64,000 nucleotides of DNA from the NCBI RefSeq assembly GCF_001540865.1, contig NC_033641.1, positions 5,161,643 to 5,225,642 on the forward strand. The letters are read 5' to 3'. This DNA is from Ananas comosus. Its lineage: Eukaryota; Streptophyta; Magnoliopsida; Poales; Bromeliaceae. Shown in pieces: positions 55,727-64,000 of the stretch (its first letter is position 1; every line of letters begins with the position of its first letter). The notes beneath the pieces are model-generated. The model worked only from the letters and a program-made list of their open reading frames with translations, did not search any database and had not been told where the DNA came from. The position numbers and the translations under genes are program-made.

Positions 55727-58371
55727 TGTCACGCCCCGCCCCGCCCCGAATCCAATACCAATTTGGCACAGTTCGGGCGCGCCGGACGGACCGCCGAACG
55801 GACAGCACCTCTCCTATCCGCCCAAGGCTAAGCAACCAGATCATGTACAGTTAAGCGCCCAGGGAATGCTTAAATAACATACATGATCGATACGATGCAC
55901 ACAAGTGCACTACATCTAAGAGCAAGAACCACAAGTAATATACAAGTATATAAAGAGAGATAGTCTAACTATTATAACCATTCAATAGTTACATTATTTG
56001 ATTAACATCTTTCAAAATGTAGATACATGTTTTCCAAAATACATCATGGCTCTCCCATAACTATCCAAAACATCATCTAGTACACGAGGGTACTCTAATG
56101 CATAAAGGAAAAGCTACTAACTAGGCTCACTTAGGGCGCTATGCCCTTGCCGCGGTCCTCTGCCGGTCCGCTCTCGTGTGTACCTGTACCCCAAAACCAC
56201 ACGGGGTGAGAACTATATATAAATATAGTTCCCAGTGGGTTCGGCCGCCGACTCCGTCGATTTTCCCACTAGGTCCAAGCTGGCACAGATAGATAGATAG
56301 AAAGGTAGATAGAAATACATTGCTACTATATCTACTATGCCATCAAATGCAAAGAATGCATAGAACATCATCTAGCAATAACCTACTATCATGCTAGTAT
56401 GCTTCAACAGTGTAATAAATACAACTACAACATAGTTATGCAGTCTACTATGTCCAATCATGGCATGAATGCAATCCACTTATGCTATTCATGTTACAAC
56501 CCAATCGACTAGGCCAACTTGCCTAAGATCTCAAATCTCAAAGGTCCTAGACAAAGAGCTACCCCGCTCCTTGCCCGACTCAATCTCGAAGGTCCTAGGC
56601 AAAGAGCTACCCCGCTCCATGCCCGATTCAATCTCGCTCTACTAAGTACGAGCTGCTATATAGTAATGGAATATACACATGCTACTATGCCTCTGTAATC
56701 ATGGAATGCATGAACATAGCAATGATATTCTACTAATCATGATACTATGCTTCAACAATAATAGAAATGAGCTACTACATAGTGATGTATCTACAACATG
56801 CTACTATGTCTCAATGTCAACTCAAGGTATGAATGCAAATCTGCTATGCCATTCATATTCTTTACCCAATCTGCTTGGAAATGAGCTACTACATAGTGAT
56901 GTATCTACAACATGCTACTATGTCTCAACAATAAGAAAATGAGCTGCTACATAGTGATGTATCTGCACATGCTACTATGCCTCAATAATCCGAATGAACG
57001 AGCTACTACATAGTGCGTCGTGCAACTATGCCTCGATAGTATCCAATCTCATGGCTAACCTGAAGGTTGCCACCCCGGGGTCAACCCCGACTCACTCTCA
57101 ATCTCATAGGTGAGGAGAATCTGCGCTCGCACACCGAGACCGTCTGCGGGACAACTACGTCTGCCCCTAGTGAAGTACTCCGGAGACTCGTGCTTCGGTG
57201 GAGCGACCACCGACAAGCAAAAACAGACTAGTGAGTATGATCCAATCCTCACAAGAGGATACCCTATCTACCAGGGTCAATGTGCCTCTGCTGCACAATA
57301 CCAAATGCATAATCAATGCCTCAAATGCACTAATGCCAAATGCATAATGTCTACAACATGACAATCGGGAAAATCTACTATCCCTAGATTCAAATGCCAT
57401 AGTGTTCCACTACACTAGATTTGATGCCACTCATTTATGTCACGATGTTATATGTGTCTTAATACACTAAATCGACATGCCACTCGTCAATATTATAGTG
57501 TCTTTGTTACACTAGTCCAAATGCCACTCGTCTAGGCCAATTACATGTCCAGTTCATCATTATTCTTGTCACTATAGGATTCTTGTCACAAGACCCCATC
57601 CTCATGCAACCTAAGATCAAGTGTCAAGCCCACAATGCTACACAACCTAGGTAACATGCAAGGAATGGAAATGTAATCATCTACTAATCCTATAATGCAC
57701 AATATATCAACATATAGGAATATGATCAAGATATAGAATATAGACATAAAAGGAAACTCAGTTGCTTCGGGATGACAACCTCCCACCTTTTAATGCTACC
57801 AAGAGGCTAGGGTTCCGATTTCGTGATTTTTGGAAGCTTTCGCCGCGAGCTGCGGCAATCTGTACCTTAACGGCTTCGTTCTTTAATATCTTCACATAGC
57901 CTCGTCGTATCGCCGAACCGACTTCGCCAACGCGTCAGAAAACCTAGTAATTAGGTTTATACATGATCAATTTAGATCAAACCCTCACATATTGCAAAAT
58001 CCCATTTTTGAGCCCTAACATGCAATTACCCCCAAATAATCCAAATTAAATGGAGCAACATGCTAAGAATGCTCATTAGAGGCTACTAGAACACTTAAGG
58101 CTAAGGATTAAGCCAAATCCCAAAAGTTTACCAAAATGTGAACGCCGAGACGGAAGCACGCCGCTCCAACGAGCGCACGAAAGCTCGATCCGTCGCTCCC
58201 AACGCGTTCGCAAGCTCGTTCTCCGCCAACGCCGCGAATTTGGGCGAAAGATCTAGAGAGATGAGAGAGTTATTTAGAGAGAGAAAGTGAGGATTTCTCT
58301 CACTACCACCATGAATGTGTGGTGTTGTGGAGGTGGTGGTGGCTGTGAAGAAGAAGAAGACTAGAAGCTTC
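55727..58371 (-). mobile_element. Ty3-gypsy LTR G, antisense, U3 cut off
   Basis: Begins TGTCACGCCCC (complement of the LTR end). Its reverse complement aligns with the end of LTR C (53690-53774), the module at 53210-53290 (here about 56200-56275), and the leader with 'gcgttggcgaag...atgtgaagatatt' (57875-57935, matching 52156-52208). U3 and TATA are missing because Sirevirus-like element B1 starts at about 58372. LTR G sits inside the protease region of element C. Confidence 0.8.
56535..57040 (-). repeat. Tandem repeats within LTR G
   Basis: A unit of about 51 bp containing 'aggtcctagacaaagagctaccccgctcc' occurs at about 56541 and 56592. Next, a unit with 'gagctactacatagtgatgtatctacaacatgctactatg' occurs at about 56646 (degenerate), 56770, 56880, 56940 and 56999 (degenerate). 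They are non-coding. Confidence 0.8.
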
Positions 58372-59600
58372 TGAAAGTTTTGAGGAGCCCAAGGATCTAT
58401 CTAGATTGTATCTATCACCTAGAGGGGGGTGAATAGGTGAACGGCCAAAAAACCACAAATCTCGATGCAATAAAAATAAATGCGGAAAATAAAAAGCACA
58501 TCGAGATTTACGTGGGAAAACTCCAACTTGGAGAAAAACCCACGGGACCAACACACGAAAAAAATAATTCACTAAGAGAAAAGATTAGAAGGTGATTACC
58601 GACTCCACGGACTCAACCTCTCTTAACCTCCTATGAATCTTCGTGCTACCCTCCGGGTTGTCCACGCCCTCACGTTCGAATCCACGAACGCCTCCACTTC
58701 GAATCCACGAAACTTCAATCACGCCGAATCCACGACGCCACTCGAATCCACGAGCCAACGATCCGAATCCACGAACCGCCTTTGTTCACGCCGAATCCAC
58801 AACGCCGTTCATGAAGAGCATCATGATTATGGTGATCCTTCGCTTAGGAGTATCCTAGAAATCTAGGGAATAGAACTCCAAGCGAAGACTAGATCAAATC
58901 GACATATAGCGAATGCGAAACGTTATCTCGATTTGATCTAAAGAGGTTAATTTGTAGAAAGTAGGTTTAGAACGAAATACTAGCCTCTAGGGTTTCTCAA
59001 ACATGTATTCTTATCAAGCTTGATCAGTTAGAGAACCCCTATAGCTTATTTATAGACTTTCGAATCAAAACGGAGTAGGATTAGAAAGTTTCTTTTCAAA
59101 ATCAGCACCTTGTACCGGAACAAGGAAAGCTGTCTAGGGTACAGCATGACGGAAAATTTTTCTGCGAAGCTTCTGTACCCTGAACAGCTGCAACTTGTTC
59201 CGAAACAGGACTTGTACCGGTACAGCCATGATGGTTGTACCGGAACAACCATCAACAAACTCTGCGACAAAGGCCGATGTCTGTACCGAAACAGATAAAC
59301 CCTTGTACCGGTACAACAATGCAATTTTCGCTGAAAATGCATTGTTTCGAGTTTTACAAGCTTTTAAAAACTTTCTAATCAATTACAACTTGAAAACATG
59401 ATTCTAAAATCTATAATTAAATATGAATCACCATAAACAAGATTTAAAGCTTACCTAAGCATCATGATTCAAGTTTTGCGTGTTTTGCGTCCTTTCCGAT
59501 TCTTCGAAGTCTTGGATTCTCCAATCTTCAATACCCCACTCCGGACTACTTCAAGACTCCGACTCGACCCACGAAACTTGCCAACACATAGGACCTAACA
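58372..59600 (-). mobile_element. 3' LTR of Sirevirus-like element B1
   Basis: Minus strand starts TGTTAGGTCC (59600), directly after a polypurine tract. U3 carries a TTGTACCGGTACAA-type array (59111-59315). A TATA-like CTATAAATA lies at about 59047-59055. The leader holds repeated CGAATCCACG units (58676-58800), and the 'cacccccctctaggtg' block near 58418-58433 is shared with LTR A. The downstream end is not sharply defined (58372 or 58407). Confidence 0.8.
59111..59315 (-). promoter_or_regulatory. TTGTACCGGTACAA palindrome array in LTR B1
   Basis: Palindromic sites are centred near 59117, 59137, 59180, 59201, 59218, 59241, 59287 and 59309. Examples are TTGTACCGGTACAA (59303-59316), TTGTACCGGAACAA and CTGTACCGAAACAG. 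Centre spacings are about 20, 43, 21, 17, 23, 46 and 22 bp, a paired layout like that of LTR A but with different flanks. The array ends about 55 bp before the TATA-like box. Confidence 0.75.
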
Positions 59601-59970
59601 ATCTCCCCCTTTGGCAATTTCGTGACAAAACACACACAAACTCACAAATTACAATTTAAAGAAAAAACGAAGTTCAATGTCATCACCAAAACATCGAACC
59701 CCTCGCGTGTAATCCAAATACAATTTGAAACTCAAAATTACATCAAAACTCCTAAAACAGACTCTATGACTTAGACGCAACTAGGAGTCTTGAAGTCTTG
59801 ATTTCCTGCAAAACACTTCATTCAAAAATGATTAGCACTAAATTCTTATACCTTCTCCCCCTTTGTTCACATCTCCCCCTTTGTTCTTGAACTCATCATC
59901 CTCTGCTTCAGTTCAATGCCTGTTCATCCATGCTCTCCCCCTTCATCTACGCTCTCCCCCTTTTTGTCAA
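59601..59970 (-). promoter_or_regulatory. Multiple polypurine tracts of element B1
   Basis: The complements of AAAGGGGGAG-type tracts occur at 59601-59612 (next to the LTR), about 59864, 59882, 59934 and 59951. Repeated tracts between the last gene and the 3' LTR are typical of Sireviruses. Confidence 0.8.
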
Positions 59971-60154
59971 AAATTGCCAAAAGAAAGCAAATAGAAAGAG
60001 AAAACATACTAGAAAAACATGAGAGTAGTCTAGTCATAGTTACAGGCCTAAAACAAAAGTAAAAACATACTACAGAAAGATAAGCAAGCAAATCTAAAAC
60101 ATCGTCCTAAACATCAAATGCAGTGAAAGAAAGAGACTAAGCTCGACGAAGAAA

Positions 60155-61609
60155 TCACTCCGTGTCCTCATCATCATCATCATCATCTCCAGCACCAGCT
60201 CCAGAACCTCCAGCCTCAGGAGCATCACCAGACGGTGGAATGAGAGGATGTCGTGAAGATGACCGCTGATACGAAGTAGAAGATGGAGTAGGTTCCCAAA
60301 TATCATCATGTCGACACCCCATCTTATCCATCAATCTTTCGATACTTAATTCAAACTTTTTGATGCTGGACTCAACTTTCCTTCCAATGTTGTTCACCTT
60401 CTTCTTTAATTTTCGCAAATCATCCTTAACCGATTCCAATGTCGTCGCGCCCCCCGAACTAGATGAAATATCATAAATCCCTCGGGATGGAAGCGGAGGA
60501 GCAGAGCTAGAAGCTGCTCTCGGTGGAGGTGCTGGGCTAGATGCTTCGGGAGGTGGCCCTTTGGTCTGATGGAATGACTTGAGAGTGCTAACCGACTTAG
60601 CCCAAGTCACTGAGTCAATAGGCCCAAGGCCAACATCATACTTGTCACAAAATGTATCTACTCCATTTGCTTGAAGAATCCTTGTAATCATAACAGGGAA
60701 TGGAAGTAGATCCCGTCGAGTGGCACCCTGAATCACATGTATCATCCTTTGCCAGATCAGAAATGGAATGTTGATGTTCAATCCATGAGCCTGCTCGGGA
60801 TGACCAAGTAGATATAGCAACACTAATCTCTCCCAACGGATCCTCTTTGTGCCAATGGTGGGTTGTACATTATAGCTCATAACCAAGGATAGCAAGTGAT
60901 ACTCAGGTAATAAATCCTTAGATTCAATGTAACCATGAGTCATGTAAATACCGGCTTTGCATATAGCTCCAAGAATGATATCCATGTGAGTTGATGCTTG
61001 GAATTCTCCTGACGTATATAGAAGACCTGTAGTATCCACATGCATTCCCAAGATCTCTCCAATATCATAGGGGGTAACTGGGAATCTTTTCTTTCGCATA
61101 ATAGTCTCAAAAATAAAAGTGCCTGCTTCATCATCTTTAGCAAGTACCTTTCCATTCATATAGAACTCCCGAATGAGTTCTACACAGAAGGGAGCCTTGG
61201 CCGGGACCCGTCCAACTGGCTCAATAGGTGCACGCTGTAGCAGTCGACCAAAATCAGGAACATCCCGAACCAGATCATTAAAGTTCACAAAACGTTCAGC
61301 TATGCACGACTTCGACGCAAACAACCTTTGCCGTGCTGGAGGGACATCTGCAGCTTGTTTTGTACGTCCCTCACGAGTACGAGAACCACCACCATGAGAT
61401 GATTCACCAGCTATTCTTTTGCCTTTGTCAAGTCGAGCAATAGGTTCTTCAGGTTCTTTCGAGAAACTCGCCTGATAATCCAGATCAGACCCGGATGCTT
61501 CTCCAGTTGTATGAGTCCTTTTAGAAACCCCATGACGACCTCTACCACCACCACGGCTCCGTCTCCCAGCCATTAGCACAAACAACACCAATACGAGCAA
61601 AAACGCCAT
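60155..61609 (-). CDS. Envelope-like ORF of Sirevirus-like element B1
   Basis: I start at the Met at 61609 (MAFLLVLVLFVLMAGRR), not at the first codon of the longest frame (61783), which is TTG and lies in the putative promoter. About 484 residues. N-terminal hydrophobic segment, then Arg/Gly-rich and acidic parts. The core is homologous to that of element A (SKSCIAERF, FCVELIREFYMNG, YLLGHPEQ, NINIPFLIWQRM, LPFPVMITRIL). Then come a Pro/Ala/Ser-rich linker, a heptad-like segment (LESVKDDLRKLKKKVNN) and a Gly/Asp-rich acidic tail. The two proteins are strongly diverged outside the core, yet keep membrane segment and coiled coil. Function unknown; no evidence of a true fusion glycoprotein. Confidence 0.78.
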   Translation of the reverse strand: MAFLLVLVLFVLMAGRRSRGGGRGRHGVSKRTHTTGEASGSDLDYQASFSKEPEEPIARLDKGKRIAGESSHGGGSRTREGRTKQAADVPPARQRLFASKSCIAERFVNFNDLVRDVPDFGRLLQRAPIEPVGRVPAKAPFCVELIREFYMNGKVLAKDDEAGTFIFETIMRKKRFPVTPYDIGEILGMHVDTTGLLYTSGEFQASTHMDIILGAICKAGIYMTHGYIESKDLLPEYHLLSLVMSYNVQPTIGTKRIRWERLVLLYLLGHPEQAHGLNINIPFLIWQRMIHVIQGATRRDLLPFPVMITRILQANGVDTFCDKYDVGLGPIDSVTWAKSVSTLKSFHQTKGPPPEASSPAPPPRAASSSAPPLPSRGIYDISSSSGGATTLESVKDDLRKLKKKVNNIGRKVESSIKKFELSIERLMDKMGCRHDDIWEPTPSSTSYQRSSSRHPLIPPSGDAPEAGGSGAGAGDDDDDDEDTE

Positions 61610-61785
61610 TTTCAAATCCAAGAGGAAAACGTGTAGAACGGTTGAAGAAGAGTCGCTGGAACTCTCAGGAACAAAAATTTTCGAAAAAGGTTGAGATTTG
61701 AGTGAGATCGAAGCGTTATACCCGGTTATAAGCCGCTCAGCCGCAGACCTTGTACCGGAACACGGTTTCTTGTACCGGTACAAGG
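61610..61785 (-). promoter_or_regulatory. Putative own promoter of the envelope-like gene (element B1)
   Basis: On the minus strand TTGTACCGGTACAAG (core 61774) and GTTCCGGTACAAG (core 61754) lie 20 bp apart. CTTATAACC (61724-61732) then resembles a TATA box, followed by about 115 nt to the start Met. The palindrome type is the same as in this element's LTR and different from element A. Unlike element A no intron is obvious. Confidence 0.5.
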
Positions 61786-61799
61786 ACCAAAATGTGAAA

Positions 61800-62298
61800 T
61801 TTTTTTTTTTCGAAAAAAATGCTTTAAAAATCCATCACATTTAAATTAAATTCATATAATTGAGGCTTTTACTCCAAAAATTATTATAATGAAAATAAGA
61901 TATTATAAAATTTCAAAATACATCCAAACATCAAAATTTTAATATCAAAAATAATTTAATAATTCAAAATCATCAAGATGTAAGTTGATAAAAAATGATA
62001 TTTAGAAATTCAACAAAATTGACACCAATTTGTCGCAACACGTTCAAAATAGAGATTTAACTAACATGATACCGGGGGTGGCTCTTTGAGCATCTTTTTC
62101 AAACTAGTACCTTATTACTCCGAAAATTCTAAAATTTTTTTTTTTTTCAACCTTTTCGGCTTTTCAATTAATCTCCATGTGGTAGCTTCACACACTTACC
62201 GGACGACCGGGGTGGTAGCTCTTTCCTACATGTGGTGATAGTTTTCACACTCCTTTTGGATGTAACTCTTTCCACATCTTTTAAACATAGGAGTTTCC
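61800..62298 (-). other. Non-coding block between envelope-like gene and lost pol (element B1)
   Basis: AT-rich with T runs (61799-61811, about 62133-62148), then a segment 62078-62280 that matches element A 24132-24385 in several blocks ('ggtggctctttgagcatctt', 'ccggacgaccgg', 'gtggtagctctttcc', 'gtaactctttccacatctt'). Pol would be expected about 400 bp further right but is replaced by element B2. Confidence 0.6.
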
Positions 62299-63178
62299 TT
62301 TTTTTTTTTTTAAACGATTTGATCTAAAGAGGCTAATTTGTAGAAAATAGGTTTAGAATGAAATCCGAGCCTCTAGGGTTTCTCAAACATGTATTCTTAT
62401 GATGCTTGATCAGTTAGAGAACCCCAATAGCTTATTTATAGACTTTAGAATCAAAACGGAGTAGGATTAAAAAATTTCTTTCCAAAATCAGCACCTTGTA
62501 CCGGAACAAGGAAAGCTGTCCAGGGTACACCATGATGGAAGATATTTCTGCGAAGCTTCTGTACCCTGAATAAGCTGTAGCTTGTTCCGGAACAGGGCTT
62601 GTACCGGTACAGCCGTGATGGTTGTACCGGAACAACCATCAACAAACTCTGCGGCAAAGGCCGATGTCTGTACCGGAACAGATAAACCCTTGTACCGGTA
62701 CAACAATGCAATTTTTGCCGAAAATGCATTGTTTCGAGTTTTACAAGCTCTTAGAAACTTTCTAATCAATTATAACTTGAAAACATGATTCTAAAATCTA
62801 TAATTAAGTATGAATCACCATAAACAAGATTTAAAGCTTACCTAAGCATCGTGATTCATGTTTTGCGTGTTTTGCGTCCTTTCTGATTCTTCGAAGTCTT
62901 GGATTCTTCAATCTTCAATACTCTGCTCCGGACTTCTTCAAGACTCCGACTCGACCCACGAAACTTGCCAACACATAGGACCTAACAATCTCCCCCTTTG
63001 GCAATTTCGTGACAAAACACACACAAACTCAACAATTACATTGTAAAAAGAAAACGAAGTTCAATTGTCATCACCAAAACATTGAACTCCTCACGTGTAG
63101 TCCAAATACAAATTGAGAATCAAAATTACATTTAAAACTCCTAAAACAGACTCTATGACTTAGACGCAACTAGGAGTC

Positions 63179-63320
63179 TTGAAGTCTTGATTTCCTGCAA
63201 AACAATTCATTCAAAAATGATTAGCACTAAATTCTTATACCTTCTCCTCTTGAAGTCTTGATTTCCTGCAAAACAATTCATTCAAAAATGATTAGCACTA
63301 AATTCTTATACCTTCTCCTC
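63179..63320. repeat. 71-bp tandem duplication in element B2
   Basis: The segment beginning TTGAAGTCTTGATTTCC at 63179 is repeated directly at 63250 with the same following 50 bases. Element B1 has it once (about 59789-59860). Confidence 0.9.
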
Positions 63321-63605
63321 CTTTGTTCATATCTCCACCTTTGTTTTTGAACTCATCATCCTCTGTTTTAGTTCAATGCCTGTTCATCCATGCGTGCCTG
63401 TTCATCCACGCTCTCCCCCTTCATCTACGCTCTCCCCTTTTTTGTCAAAAATTGCCAAAATAAAGCAAATAGAGAGAGAAAACATACTAGAAAGCACAAG
63501 AGTAGTCTAGTCATAGTTACAGGCCTAAAACATACTGAAAGATAAGCAAGCAAATCTAAAACATCGTCCTAAATAGCAAATGCAGTGAAAGAGAGGATGT
63601 CGAAA

Positions 63606-64000
63606 TCACTCCGTGTCCTCATCACCATCATCATCATCTCCAGCACCAGCTCCAGAACCCCCAGCCTCAGGAGCATCACCAGACGGTGGAATGAGAGGAT
63701 GTCGTGAAGATGACCGCTGATACGAGGTAGAAGATGGAGTAGGTTCCCAAATATCATCATGTCGACACCCCATCTTATCCATCAATCTTTTGATACTTAA
63801 TTCAAACTTTTTGATGCTGGACTCAACTTTCCTTCCAATGTTGTTCACCTTCTTCTTTAATTTTCGCAAATCATCCTTAACCGATTCCAATGTCGTCGCG
63901 CCCCCCGAACTAGATGAAATATCATAAATCCCTCGGGATGGAAGCGGAGGAGCAGAGCTAGAAGCTGCTCTCGGTGGAGGTGCTGGGCTAGATGCTTCGG
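63606..64000 (-). CDS. Envelope-like ORF of element B2, partial at window edge
   Basis: Same frame and nearly the same sequence as the C-terminal part of the B1 gene: Pro/Ala/Ser-rich linker, the VKDDLRKLKKKVNN heptads, MGCRHDDIWEP and the acidic tail ending DEDTE. It differs from B1 by few changes (for example K for E after FELSI). The start lies beyond the window. Confidence 0.8.
   Translation of the reverse strand, partial: EASSPAPPPRAASSSAPPLPSRGIYDISSSSGGATTLESVKDDLRKLKKKVNNIGRKVESSIKKFELSIKRLMDKMGCRHDDIWEPTPSSTSYQRSSSRHPLIPPSGDAPEAGGSGAGAGDDDDGDEDTE

Larger units (their letters stand above)
62299..64000 (-). mobile_element. Sirevirus-like element B2, 3' part, ending in an A/T homopolymer
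   Basis: On the minus strand, from the window edge: envelope-like gene, polypurine tracts, then a partial LTR (62995 to about 62312) and a run of 13 A (T at 62299-62311). The LTR part is near-identical to 58925-59600 and includes palindromes (62490-62705) and the TATA-like box (near 62435). It stops about 110 nt after the TATA-like box, where R would end. U5 is absent. Sequence beyond the run is the non-coding part of B1. The rest lies right of the window. Confidence 0.75.

Overview
This window is repeat-rich nuclear DNA from a flowering plant. I see no intact single-copy host gene. Plant origin follows from primer-binding sites complementary to initiator tRNA-Met (TGGTATCAGAGC), Ty1-copia elements of Sirevirus type, a CACTA (En/Spm) transposon with TNP2-type and TNP1-type genes, a tRNA-derived SINE, and small inverted-repeat elements sitting in TA microsatellites. 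A monocot is my impression. Pineapple or a relative would be a guess that I cannot support from sequence alone.

Layout. 1-10563: AT-rich sequence with one inverted-repeat element (1085-1609), an antisense Ty3-gypsy LTR piece (1623 to about 2830) and a badly decayed gypsy RNase H/integrase region (about 6000-6670). A run of exactly 100 N (10564-10663) marks a scaffold join. 10664-12756: the 3' end of a plus-strand Sirevirus-like element next to a fragment of a B3-domain gene. Its LTR is followed by a 303-bp inverted copy of its own start. 12757-18312: gypsy LTR D, then an AT-microsatellite zone holding two more inverted-repeat elements, an orphan primer-binding site and a SINE with a 13-bp target duplication.

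18313-47097 is a nest. Gypsy LTR F is split by a minus-strand Sirevirus-like element A (20036-46193: LTR, envelope-like gene, pol, gag, LTR). Element A is split in pol by a CACTA transposon (26718-41709). Removing the CACTA and one copy of its 3-bp target duplication leaves a gag-pol frame of 1726 codons. The CACTA carries two apparently intact multi-exon genes (TNP2-type, 1189 aa over 4 exons; TNP1/Transposase_24-type, 389 aa over 7 exons). Its left end, with flanking copia sequence, occurs twice at an offset of exactly 4000 bp, separated by a gypsy LTR fragment.

47098-64000 is a second nest. Gypsy E is decayed, and its stops look like C-to-T changes. It is interrupted by gypsy C (LTR, gag and protease intact), which is interrupted by antisense gypsy LTR G, which is interrupted by Sirevirus-like element B1, which is interrupted by a second copy B2. 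B2's LTR ends in an A/T homopolymer near the expected polyadenylation point.

The most interesting signal is not a gene. ACCGGT-centred palindromes form arrays with fixed spacing (about 15, 18, 20-21 and 41 bp, mostly multiples of two helical turns) just upstream of the TATA-like box in the Sirevirus LTRs. Similar arrays occur in two Ty3-gypsy LTRs. A pair spaced 20-21 bp lies upstream of a second TATA-like box before each envelope-like gene. The palindrome type (GAGACCGGTCTC or TTGTACCGGTACAA) matches between LTR and internal site within each element. This suggests a cis-regulatory module shared across two retrotransposon superfamilies and a separate promoter for the envelope-like gene.
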